This document shows positions 51,137 to 60,737 of a stretch of DNA of 64,000 nucleotides, in pieces. Both the position numbers and the translations under genes were made by a program. The number at the start of each line of letters is the position of its first letter. The stretch's first letter is position 1. Source of the DNA: Diacronema lutheri (Eukaryota; Haptophyta; Pavlovophyceae; Pavlovales; Pavlovaceae); contig JAGTXO010000036.1 in the NCBI GenBank assembly GCA_019448385.1, forward strand, positions 62,001 through 126,000, given 5' to 3'. The notes below the pieces were generated by a model, which had not been told where the DNA came from, did no database searches, and worked only from the letters and a program-made list of their open reading frames with translations.

Positions 51137-53203
51137 ATGCGCTCGGACCACGCGCGCGTGGCGCCGGAGATCACAGGGGGGTCCGAGCGCGAGCATGTGC
51201 ACCGGATTGGCGCGCGGCTGCACGCGGCGCGCGAGGTGGTGCGCGCGCCGCGCCACACCGCGCACCGCACCGCGCCGCACCGCGCCGCACCGCACCGCAC
51301 CGCGCCGCACCGCGTCGCATTGCGCCGCACCGCGCCGCCGCCTCACGCCCGCGTGTCGCGCGCGCGCAGGGCCGCCGCCGACGCCTGCGCGCCAAGCTGC
51401 CGCCGATGGTCGTTGGCCTAACGGGCATCGTGGTCGGCATCAGCGGGTCGAGCATGGTGTACGATTCAGCCCTCCGTCTCACTTTCATGGAAGTCACCTT
51501 GGTCGGCCTCGCCGTGTTCGTCCTGTGCGTGCTGCCGACGGAGCGACGGACCATCACGGCGGTCAGCCTCGTCACGCTCGCGGTGCACGTGCTCGGCGCG
51601 TCGACCACGCTGCTGTTCGGCGTCCTTCGGGCCGAGTTCGACCCGCACGTGCGCGTGGCAGCGTCCGACTGGTGGTCCTGCGTCCCCGCTACGCTCGTGG
51701 CCAACCGCGCGGCCTGCTCGACCCACATGATCCGCCTCGCGTCGGCGCTCGCGCAGCTCTGCGCATGGGCCTGTGGCTCGGCCCTTCTCGTCGTGTCGCT
51801 CACGCGCTTCGCTCACGGCCGGCCGCGGATCGACGCGCTCTTTCTCGCGCTTGGCTGCAATTGCGTCGTCTTCGCGGTTGGGCACATGGCAAGCTTCCTT
51901 TCGGTCGCATCGCTCGGCGGTGTCGCAGAGTATCCGACGCCGCCCTACGCGCTGGTCGGCCACGCCATCACGCTGTGCGCGGGCGTCTTCTCGCTGCACC
52001 CGGCGTGGCGCGCGTCGGTCGTCGGCTGGCTCGCGTCGCGCGGCGAGGCGGGCTCGTCGGCCATCGCCATCTCGAGCCTGATGGGCGCCGGCTCGACGGA
52101 GGACGTGCTCGTGCGCAGCCGCGCGCTGCTCCGCGCCGTCTCAGCCGACCAGCTCCGCGCGAGCGATTTTGCCACGAACGTCATCCCAGCGGACGTGGAG
52201 GCGCGCACGCGGCCGGCGCGTGCGGGCGAGATCGACGCCTTTGTCTCGCACTCGTGCGCGCGCGCCCCACGCCACCACCGCGCCCGCGCCGGCCGCGCGG
52301 CGGTGACGGTCGTTGCGGCCGCGCGTCCCTTCCGTCCGTCCGTCCGGCGGGCTACGCAGCTGGCAGGCCGACCCGAATGCGAGGTGGAACGCGCTCGTCG
52401 AGTGGTGCGATGACTTTAAGCGGCAGCACGGCCGCTGGCCGTTGCTGTGGGTCGACCGGTTCTGCATCGTGACATGCGATGTGTCCATGTGCGTCGCGTG
52501 CCTGCCCGTCTTCGTCTCGTCGTGCAACACGCTGCTCGTGCTCTTCGACGAGACCTTCCTCTCGCGGCTGTGGTGTATCGTCGAGTTGTGGTGCTTCCTC
52601 GCGGTGAGGCGTGCGTGCGCGCGCGCGCGCGCCGCGCCGCCCGTCTGCGCCCGCCTCACCCGCGCGCCGCGCCGACTGCCTCGCGGCGCCCAGATGGGCG
52701 GCGATCCGGCGCACGTTGTGGTGCGCGACACGCGTGCCATGTGCGCGGCCGAAGTGGAGCCCGCACAGAGGTTCTCGCGCTTGCGCATGGCGGACGACTG
52801 CGCCGAGAGGGATGTGGGCCCACGGGAGGACGCGGCCGGCTGGGCCGCGGCCCAGCCGACCGCCGAGGCCGCGGCGCGCGCGCCACGGGTGTCGCTCTGG
52901 CCGCCGTCGCCGAGCAGCGTGACGTGCCTCGCTGCCGGCGAGCACGAGCTTCTGCCATTGGAGCAGCTCATCGACTGTTTCAACGTGCGCTCCGCGATGT
53001 GCTCGGTGCACCGCGACCGCGATCGGCTGCTCGACCTCGTCGAGACGTACCCGGGCGGGCTCTCGCGCTTCCACGTCGAGGTGCAGGCGATGCTGCGGCG
53101 TTGCATTCGCGCCGCGCCTGTGCGGGCACTCATCGCGCGGCCGTTCATCGGTACGCCCGCTCTGACCCACCGGGCCTTGATCGTGGGTGTCGCTGCCCCG
53201 TAG
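51137..53203 (+). CDS. Multi-span membrane protein with C-terminal TIR-like domain, four exons
   Basis: Exons 51137-51235, 51370-52253, 52360-52603 and 52694-53203 give 578 aa; the ATG at 51406 within exon 2 is an alternative start. Five or six hydrophobic spans fill residues 45-285 (for example VTLVGLAVFVLCVLP, LFLALGCNCVVFAVGHMASF). The C-terminal domain starts DAFVSHSWQADPNARW across intron 2, continues FKRQHGRWPLLWVDRFCI, LPVFVSSCNTLLVLFDETF and LSRLWCIVELWCFL, and after intron 3 MGGDPAHVVV. This matches the C-terminal domain of the tandem array at 6849-10430 segment by segment, including the WCxxE glutamate and the HxxR-L-V region near the end. A TIR-like fold and a signalling or NAD-cleaving role are inference. 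It converges with the adenylation-domain gene, 88 bp apart. Confidence 0.75.
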
Positions 53204-53291
53204 CGCGGCCGTGCCATCGACCTGGTGCAGACAGCTCTTTCGCTGACGCACTGACGTGTACCAACAGCCCGCGGAGCGCGTCAGGGCCTGC

Positions 53292-56200
53292 CTACCGCCC
53301 GCCGCCCGAGCACAACGTCAGCTCACGCGCAAGAGTGGCAAAGCCAGCCTTGAGCGCCAGCGCCGCGGCGGTTTGGCCCCGCGCGTCGGCCGTTCTCGCG
53401 TCAAGGGCGGGCGGGCCGTGCTGCAGCCACGCGCACAGCTCACGATGGCCGCCGTACGCCGCCTTGTGCAGCGCCGTGTGCCCCTGCGCGTTGGCCGCGC
53501 CCAGCGGCACGCCGCGCGCGTGCAGCCACTCGCACGCCGGCGCCGAGCCGGCGAGCGCCGCAAAGTGCGCCGCGCCGCACGCCCACCGGTTGAGCGCGCG
53601 CGCGTCGGCGCCGTGCGCCGCGAGCAGCTCGCACGTGCGCACGTGCCCACCCCACGCGGCGAGGTGCAGCGGCGTCGTGCCGTCCTTGGTACGCGCGTCG
53701 ACGGGCTGCGCGCACTCAGCCAACAGCCACGCGACAACGCCATCCTGGCCGTGCCGCGCCGCCCAGTGGAGCGCGCGCCGCCCAGATTTGCGGTCGGCGG
53801 CGGCGGGCTCGGCGCCGTGCGCGACGAGCAGCTTGCAGATGCGCAGCTCGCCGCTCGACGCCGCCCAGTGCAGCGCCGGCCCGCCGTAACGGTCCGCCGT
53901 CTGCACCGACCAACCACGCGCGAGCGCCGCGCGCACGGCCCCCTCGTCGCCGCGCCGGCACGCGTCGAGGGTCGGCTCGAGCGCGCCGGCGCCCGCCGTC
54001 GGTGCGTCCACGCCGCGCGACGCGATGGGCGGCGCAAGACCGCCGCTCACGCCCGCCGTGTCCGCCGCGCCGGCCGCAACCGCGTGGCGCGCGCCGAGCA
54101 GCGCCGCGCGCGTGCGCGGCGGCGAACGCCGGCCGCGCGGCGGAGCGTGGCGCCCGGCGGCGCGCGCGGCGGCGCGTGCCGACGGCGGGAGGAGGGAGGC
54201 GATGTGGCGCGCGAGCAGCGCGGGCGTTGGGCTCTCGAGCGGCGCGGTCGGTGGCAGCTCGGGCAGCGGACCGCCGCGAGCGCCGCTGCCGCGCGCCCCA
54301 CGCCGCGCACCGCCCGAACCGCGCGTGCGCTCGAGCGCGCGGAGGCGGCGGCCGATTGAGCGCAAGAGGGGCGCAACAGCAAGCGAGTCAAGGCCGCCGT
54401 CTGAGAATGGCGTGTCCGCGCTCGGCCACGCGGGCGGCTCGTCCTGTGGCTGCGCCGCGCCGCCGCCGCCGCCGTCGTCCGCGCCGTCCGAGTCGCTGTC
54501 GCCTCCATCGTGCACCGCGGCCTCGGCCGCGGCGGCCATGACCAGCGCAGTGAGCGCGCGTATGACAGCGGCATCGTCGCCGGCCGCGCCATCTTTGCTG
54601 CCCGGCGAGCCCGGCGCGTCGAGCGATGATGCGGTGGCGGGCACGGCCGGCGCGGCGCGCGGCGCGCGCGGCGGCGGCAGTACGGCGGGGAGCGCCGATC
54701 GGTCGAGCTTGCGCGAGGCGTTGAGCGGCAGGTGCGTGAGGCGGACAAGGCGCGTCGGCTGCATGTACGCGGGCAGGAGCGCGGCCGCGTGCCGGAGGAT
54801 CGCAGCCTCGAGACGCCGCGAGAGCGCGCGCGCCTCCGATCGGGCCTGCGGCACGCGGTCATCGCGCGCGGCCGCGGTCGAGCCGCCGCCGTCGCGTCGC
54901 CGCCGCCCGTCCGCGCGACGCTCGCCGCCGGCGCTCGCATGCGGCACGCGCTGCCGCCCGGCAACGGCGGTACGCGAGGTGCCGCCCAGGCCTGCGACCG
55001 TCGCGGCAAGGCGGTGCTCGGCGTCGAGCTGCGCAACGAGAGCTCCGCCATCTTGCCGCTCTGCTTCGCCATCCCGCCGCTCTGCTTCGCCATCCCGCCG
55101 CTCTGCTTCGCCATCCCGCCGCTCTGCTTCGCCATCCCGCCGCTCTGCTTCGCCATCCCGCCGCTCTGCTTCGCCATCCCGCCGCTCTGCTTCGCCATCC
55201 CGCCGCTCTGCTTCGCCATCCCGCCGCTCTGCTTCGCCATCCCGCCGCTCTGCTTCGCCATCCCGCCGCTCTGCTTCGCCCGCCGACGCTCCGCCCGCCT
55301 GCGCGTGCGGTGCGGCCCCGACTCTCACGTGCGCCTCGTCGTACGCCGCGCCCGGCTCGGACTCGGACTCGGACTCGGACTCGGACTCGGACTCGGACTC
55401 GGACTCGGACTCGGACTCGGACTCGGACTCGGACTCGGACTCGGACTCGGACTCGGACTCGGACTCGGACTCGGACTCGGACTCGGACTCGGACTCGGAC
55501 TCGGACGACGACGGCGTCGCCGCGGCTCGGCCGCAGTCGGCGCGCGCGCGCGCCGCCTTGCCGCGCAGCAGCACAAAGACGACAAGCTGCGCGCCGTGCG
55601 GCGCCGCGCCGCGCGCGTCCGCGCGCGCGCGCACCTCCTCCGCGCGCGCGTCCGCGCCGCGCCGCCAGCCCACGCCTCGCGCCTCGCGCGCGCCACGCAC
55701 GGCGGCGGCCGCCGCGACAACGCGCGGCGCGGCCGCAACGGCCGCCTCGACCTCGGCGAGCTCGATGCGGTGGCCGTGCAGCTTGATCTGGCTCGAGGCG
55801 GGGCCGGGCGCCCTGCCGAGCAGCGCGATGCAACCGCCCGTGCGCGGCACCATCCGCGCGACGTCGCCCGTGCGGTACATACGCACAACCCGCGTATGTA
55901 CCCGTGCGTGGGATGGACCTCCACCGGCACCACCCGCGTGCGTGTGTACCGGCACGACGGTGCGCGCAGCGCTCTCGTCGCCGCCGTCGCCGAGCTGCGC
56001 GTCGGTGCACGCGCGCGCGTCGTCGCGCGGCGGCGGCGCGGCCGGGGCCGACGGGCTGGGCGGGCGCGGCACGTCGACGAAGGCGCGCGCGCTCAGCCGA
56101 TCGGCGCCCACGTAGCCGCGCGCGAGGGGGCGCCCGCCCACCCACAGCTCGCCCTCCTCGCCCTCGCGCATCCAGACGGGCGGCCGCTCGACGCCAAGGC

Positions 56201-57653
56201 TGGCATGCGCGCTGTCGCCCTCGCCCTCGCCCTCGCGCGCGCCCTCGCCGTCGTCCGCGCCGCTGGGAGACAGCGCACCGATCGCAAAGAAGGCGCCACC
56301 GATCGGCCGCCCGACGAGCGCGCATTCGCCCATGCCCGCGCGCGCGTGCGCGCGACGCGTGGCGGCGCGCGCGGCGCGCGAGCGCACGGCGTGCGCCGAG
56401 CACCAGATAGTGGCCTCCGTGGGCCCGTAGCAGTTGGTGAGCGAGTGGCAGGAGAGAGCGAGCGGCAGGAGCGACGGCACGAGCCGCTCGCCTCCGCACA
56501 GCACGGCGAGTCCGGCGCTGCCCTCCCAACCGGACTGGACGAGGAGGTGGAACGTGGACGGTGTCGCCTGCAGCACCGCCTCCGCGTCCGCCCTCGCGGT
56601 GTCGCCGTCCGAATCAGCATCTGAATCACGTTCCCTTCGCGCCCCTGCCTCGCCCTCCACCTCCTCCTCCTCCGCGTGCGACGCGCGCCGAGCGCGCGCG
56701 TCCGCCGCCGCGCGCGGCGCAAATCCGGCGGCGCTGAGCGCAGCGCGTAGCAGCAGCAGCAGCGCGGCACCCGAGCGCGCCTGCACGGCCGACGCGAGGC
56801 AGAGCGTCCGACCGTAGCAGAGCGGCAGCCACATCTCGAGCGCGCAGATGTCGAAGCAGACGGGGCTCACGCACACCCACGCGCGCGCGCGCCCGAGTCG
56901 AAGCGCATCGCCAAAATGGCGCACGACATTTGCGAGCGATGCGTTCGAAATGGCGACACCCTTCGGAACGCCCGAGCTGCCCGACGTGAAGATGCAGTAC
57001 GCGAGGCCGCCGTCGTGCGCGCCGTTCGCGCCGCCGTCCGCGCCGCCGCCCGCAGCCGCCGCCGGCTCGGCCCGGCTTTCACGCAGCGGCCGGCGAACGC
57101 GAAGCCCGGCGCCGCGGCCGGGCGACGACGACCGCGCCGCGTGCGCGGCGCGAATCGCGCCGTCATCGGATGACGCAGCGTCGGAAGCGCGAAGCACGAC
57201 GCCGTCTGCATCGACGCGCACGAGGGCGAGCGCTGAGTGCAGCGCGTCGTCGCCGTCCTCGGCCACGCCGCACGCGTCGCCCTCCGCCGGGCGGAGCGCG
57301 TCGTAGCCGGCGGCGTCGACGACGGCGACGGCAACGCGCGCGGCCACGAGCATGTGGCGGAGGCGGCGTGGCGGGTGCGACGGCTCGAGCGGCACGTAGC
57401 CCGCGCCCGCGCGCAGCACGCCGAGCAGCGCGACGACGAGCGCCGGCGACCGCGCGCAGCACACGGCGATCGGCACGTCCGTCGCGGCACCGAGAGCGCC
57501 GAGCGCGTGGGCGAGCGCATCCGCGCGGGCGCCAAGCTGCGCATACGACAACCGCGCGCCCTCGCACTCGAGCGCCGGCGCGGACGGCGTCAAACGCCAC
57601 GCCGCGGCGATCTGGTCGGCGACCGACGTCCACTGTCCCGCGTCGTCGGCCAT
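53292..57653 (-). CDS. Monomodular NRPS-like enzyme: adenylation - carrier - ankyrin repeats
   Basis: 1453 aa, single exon, from the ATG at 57651-57653. The adenylation domain (residues 10-1010 with large insertions) shows core motifs: LAYCIFTSGSSGVPKGVAIS (A3, about 217-236), NCYGPTEATIW (A5, about 408), GELWVGGRPLARGY (A6), MYRTGDVARM (A7), IKLHGHRIELAEVE (A8), and PLNASRKLDRSALP (A10). A carrier-protein site FSDGGLDSLAV follows at about 1090, with the Ser that would accept phosphopantetheine. Residues about 1215-1450 are six ankyrin repeats (for example DGTTPLHLAAWGGH, QGHTALHKAAYGGH). It should activate an amino or other carboxylic acid as an AMP ester and load it on its own carrier; no condensation or release domain is present, as in AASDH/Ebony-like enzymes. 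Ankyrins may hold a partner enzyme. Two tandem-repeat insertions interrupt it. Confidence 0.85.
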   Translation of the reverse strand: MADDAGQWTSVADQIAAAWRLTPSAPALECEGARLSYAQLGARADALAHALGALGAATDVPIAVCCARSPALVVALLGVLRAGAGYVPLEPSHPPRRLRHMLVAARVAVAVVDAAGYDALRPAEGDACGVAEDGDDALHSALALVRVDADGVVLRASDAASSDDGAIRAAHAARSSSPGRGAGLRVRRPLRESRAEPAAAAGGGADGGANGAHDGGLAYCIFTSGSSGVPKGVAISNASLANVVRHFGDALRLGRARAWVCVSPVCFDICALEMWLPLCYGRTLCLASAVQARSGAALLLLLRAALSAAGFAPRAAADARARRASHAEEEEVEGEAGARRERDSDADSDGDTARADAEAVLQATPSTFHLLVQSGWEGSAGLAVLCGGERLVPSLLPLALSCHSLTNCYGPTEATIWCSAHAVRSRAARAATRRAHARAGMGECALVGRPIGGAFFAIGALSPSGADDGEGAREGEGEGDSAHASLGVERPPVWMREGEEGELWVGGRPLARGYVGADRLSARAFVDVPRPPSPSAPAAPPPRDDARACTDAQLGDGGDESAARTVVPVHTHAGGAGGGPSHARVHTRVVRMYRTGDVARMVPRTGGCIALLGRAPGPASSQIKLHGHRIELAEVEAAVAAAPRVVAAAAAVRGAREARGVGWRRGADARAEEVRARADARGAAPHGAQLVVFVLLRGKAARARADCGRAAATPSSSESESESESESESESESESESESESESESESESESESESESESESESESEPGAAYDEAHVRVGAAPHAQAGGASAGEAERRDGEAERRDGEAERRDGEAERRDGEAERRDGEAERRDGEAERRDGEAERRDGEAERRDGEAERRDGEAERQDGGALVAQLDAEHRLAATVAGLGGTSRTAVAGRQRVPHASAGGERRADGRRRRDGGGSTAAARDDRVPQARSEARALSRRLEAAILRHAAALLPAYMQPTRLVRLTHLPLNASRKLDRSALPAVLPPPRAPRAAPAVPATASSLDAPGSPGSKDGAAGDDAAVIRALTALVMAAAAEAAVHDGGDSDSDGADDGGGGGAAQPQDEPPAWPSADTPFSDGGLDSLAVAPLLRSIGRRLRALERTRGSGGARRGARGSGARGGPLPELPPTAPLESPTPALLARHIASLLPPSARAAARAAGRHAPPRGRRSPPRTRAALLGARHAVAAGAADTAGVSGGLAPPIASRGVDAPTAGAGALEPTLDACRRGDEGAVRAALARGWSVQTADRYGGPALHWAASSGELRICKLLVAHGAEPAAADRKSGRRALHWAARHGQDGVVAWLLAECAQPVDARTKDGTTPLHLAAWGGHVRTCELLAAHGADARALNRWACGAAHFAALAGSAPACEWLHARGVPLGAANAQGHTALHKAAYGGHRELCAWLQHGPPALDARTADARGQTAAALALKAGFATLARELTLCSGGGR
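55055..55280 (-). repeat. 21-bp tandem repeat, about 11 copies, within the adenylation gene
   Basis: Contiguous units of CGCCGCTCTGCTTCGCCATC plus one base. On the coding strand each adds seven residues (GEAERRD), inserted after the A8 region. There are no spacers, so it is not a CRISPR array. Confidence 0.96.
55356..55506 (-). repeat. Hexanucleotide (GGACTC)n tract, about 25 copies, within the adenylation gene
   Basis: An almost pure 6-bp repeat over 150 bp, read as alternating Ser-Glu in the coding frame. Length changes by one unit keep the frame, so the tract is likely polymorphic. Confidence 0.96.
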
Positions 57654-60599
57654 GCTGACCGTCCATGGGGCGCGGCTCGTCGGGCCGGCCGTGCGATCTG
57701 GCGCTAGCCGCGCCGCGCCGCTGCGCGTGGCGCGCGATGGCGCGCGGCGCGCGCTCTGCACGCGCACGCGCGCCGCGCACGAGGTACTCGGCGTGCAGCC
57801 GGGCGAGAGCGCGGAGCGGCTCAAGGAGGCGTACCACAAGGCCGCGCTCCGCCACCACCCGGACCGCAACCCGGGCTGCCCAAAGGCTGCCGCGCTCTTC
57901 CGCGAGGTGGCCGCCGCCTTCGACGCGCTGCGCGCCGTCGCGCCGCGCGAGCGCCCGCCCGAGTTTGAGTTCATGTCGGCGGAGGAGGCGGCGGCGACGG
58001 CGGGCGCGCGCGCGCGCGCGCACGGCGCGGACGCGCCGCCGCCACCGCCGCGCGAGCCCGCCTTCTCGCCGCCGAGCGAGGCGGCGGCGTGGGCCGAGTT
58101 TGGCAGCCTCTTTGCCGACGCCGCGCACCTCGCCGCGGCCGCGGCCGAGCGCGGCGGGCCGGAGTGCTCGAACGTCACGGCAGCCGAGCGCTTGAGCGCG
58201 CAGCCGGTGCAGCGCGCGCGCGAGATGGTCGGCACTGCTCCGGACGGCTCGCCATCGCTGCTCTGCGCGGTGAGCACGCTCAACAGCTCGCGGCACGAGC
58301 TGCTGTTGAGCGGCAGGCGCGCGGCACCCGCCGAGGCGCGCGCGGCGCTGCACTGCGCCTCGCTGCGCGCGCCGGCACAGGTGGCGACGGCGAAGCGCGA
58401 CGGCTTTGCCGCCTACTGCGATGCGCTGCGCGCGAGCTCCGTCCTCTCGCTCTGCATCGTCGCGCAGCGCAGCGCGAGCGCGCCGAGCGCGCGCGAGCTC
58501 GCCGAGCTCGCGCGCGCGCTCCCGCCGTGCGCGGCCGAGCTGCGCGTGTCACAGCTGCCGTCCGCCGAGCTCGCGCGCGCGCTCGCTGACCGCCTCGAGG
58601 CGAAGGGCGCGGCGGCGCTACGGCTGCATGTGCTGCAGCTCGACCACTCGCAGCTCGGCCGCGCCGACCCGCGCTCCGATGCGCGCACCGCCGACCCGGG
58701 CGCCAAGAGCGCCACCGGCGCGCGCGCGCTCGTGCGCGCGCTCGCACAGCGCGACGTGCCCGTCGAGCAGCTCGAGCTGCGGTACGCGCAGCTCACGGCG
58801 GACGATGCGGCGGAGCTCGCGCCCGCCCTCACGCATGGCGCGCTGCGCACGCTGCACCTGCAAGGCAACCCGCTCGGCGACGGCGGCGTCGCCGCCCTCG
58901 CCGCCGCGCTCGGCGCGCGCGCTTCGCCGAGCGGGTTGCGCGAGCTGCACCTCGGCGCGTGCGGGGTGGGCGACGAGGGCGCGGCCGCACTCGCGCGCGG
59001 TCTGACCGCCGGCAGGCTGTGCGCGCTGCGCAACCTCGCCCTCCCGTTCAACCAACTCAGCGACGCTGCCGGCGCCGCGCTTGGCGCCGCGCTGCGCGAC
59101 GGGCGCGAGCTCAACTCCCTCGCAACGCTCGACCTCGAGGGCAACGCGCAGCTCGCGGCGGGGGCGGCGGCCGCGCTCGCCGACGCGCTCGGCGCGCGCG
59201 CGCGCGCGAGCGCGGCGGCCGCCGCCGCCGGCGACGACGAGCCCGCCGGGCTCGAGAGCCTCAACCTACGCGACACGGCGGCCGGTGACGAGGGCGCCCG
59301 CGCGCTCGGCGCCGCGCTCGCCGCTGACCCACCGCTGCGCGAGCTGACGCTCAGCCGGTGCGGCGTGGGCGATGCGGGCGGCGTGGCGCTCGCCAACGGC
59401 GTCGGCGCGAACAGCCGCCTCGGCTGGCTCGACCTCAGCGGCAACGCCCTCGCCGACGCGGCCGCAACGGCCCTTGGCGACGCGCTCGCGCGCTCCGGCC
59501 GCCTCGGCTGGTTGAACCTGGGCTCCAACCAGATCCGCTGCGACGGCGCGCGCGCTCTCGCCGCGGGCGTGCGCTCGTCCGCTTCGCTCCGCGCGCTGCT
59601 GCTGCCGCACAACAAGCTTGGCGACGCGGGCGCGGCGGCGCTCGGCGGCGCGCTTTCCGATGGTGGCGCATCGCCGCTCGCGCGCCTCGACCTGGCGTCC
59701 AACGCGCTGGGCGACGTCGGCGCGGTCGCGCTCGCGGACGGCCTCGGGCGCGGCGCTTACGCGTCGAGCCTTCGCGACCTCTCGCTCAAGGCCAACCACC
59801 TCGGCCTGCCCGCCGCGGCCGCGCTCGCGCGCGCGCTCGCCGGCAGCGCGTCGCTCGCGTGGCTGAACGTCGGCTCGAACGGCCACATCGGCGATGCGGG
59901 CGCCGCCGCGCTCGCCGACGGCGCCGCGTGCGGCCGGCTGCTCGGCCTGCGGCTCAGCGCGTGCGCCGTTGCCGATCTGGGCGCCGCCGCGCTCGCCGCC
60001 GCGATCTCGCGCGGCGCGCGCGCCGAGGACGCCGACGGCGACGCGGTGCGCGCGCCGCTCGACGACGCGGACGGCGGCGCGCAGGAGGGCGGGCGGCCGG
60101 GCCTGCGCGTGCTCATCCTGTGGGACAACGGCATCGGCTGTGCGGGCGCGGTGGCGCTCGGCCGCGCGCTCGCCGACGACGCGTGCCCGCTCGCGCGCCT
60201 CGAGCTGAGCACAAACCTCATCGACGACGCGGGCGCCAGCGCGCTCGCGCACGGCCTGCGCGCCAACGGCAGCGTGCGCACGCTCAGCCTGCGTGGCAAC
60301 TTGCTTGGCGACGCGGGCGCGCGCGAGCTGGGCGCGGCGCTGCGGCGCAACACCACCCTTCGCGCCCTCGACCTCAGGTGCGCGCGCGCCGCGCGCGCCG
60401 CCCGTCAGCTCGCCGCGCCGCGCGCGGCCCTCCTCCCCCTGAGGCGCGCGCGTTACGCCGCGCGCGTGCGCGTGCGGACGCGCGCACCAGGCACACGCCC
60501 ATTTCGGACGGTGCCAAGGCCGAGCTCGTGCGCGAGTGGGTCGAGAGCGGCCGGCTGCTCGGCACGGCGCAAGGCGCCGCCGAGGGCCTCCAGCTCTGA
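57652..60599 (+). CDS. J-domain / leucine-rich-repeat protein, two exons
   Basis: Exons 57652-60377 and 60491-60599 give 944 aa. The first 43 residues are rich in Arg, Ala, Ser and Val with no acidic residue before the J-domain apart from one Asp, like a mitochondrial presequence. Residues 44-105 are a J-domain: EVLGVQPGESAERLKEAYHK and ALRHHPDRNPGCPKAAALFR, with the HPD motif that stimulates Hsp70 ATPase. From about residue 255 to 905 there are some sixteen RNI/NLRC3-type leucine-rich repeats of about 28 residues, such as LGWLDLSGNALADAAATALG and LSLRGNLLGDAGARELGAAL. The C-terminus is a short charged helix (AKAELVREWVESGRLLG). A co-chaperone with a protein-binding LRR array is inferred. Its ATG overlaps that of the divergent adenylation gene. 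Confidence 0.83.
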
Positions 60600-60678
60600 G
60601 AGCCTGGTTGAAGTCTCCATGCATTGGACTTGCGAACAGCAGCCGACTAGGTTGGGGCCTCCAGCTCTGAGAGTCTGG
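60584..60678 (+). repeat. 24-bp direct repeat covering the J/LRR stop codon
   Basis: GGGCCTCCAGCTCTGAGAGC and four further bases at 60584-60607, containing the last codons and TGA, recur at 60655-60678 with one mismatch (period 71). Confidence 0.92.
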
Positions 60679-60737
60679 CCCTCGGCCAACTAGAGAAGGG
60701 ACTTGGAGTGCGCGTCCCCGAGTATCGGGCGCGCAGC

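Noticed and set aside
55055-55280. Regular 21-bp repeats as a possible CRISPR array
   Set aside because: Units are contiguous with no spacers and sit in a eukaryotic coding region.
54732-56624. Plus-strand frame of 630 aa with repeated IPPLCFA and GLGLGL segments
   Set aside because: It is the reverse of the adenylation gene; the repeats are the 21-bp and 6-bp tandem arrays read on the other strand.
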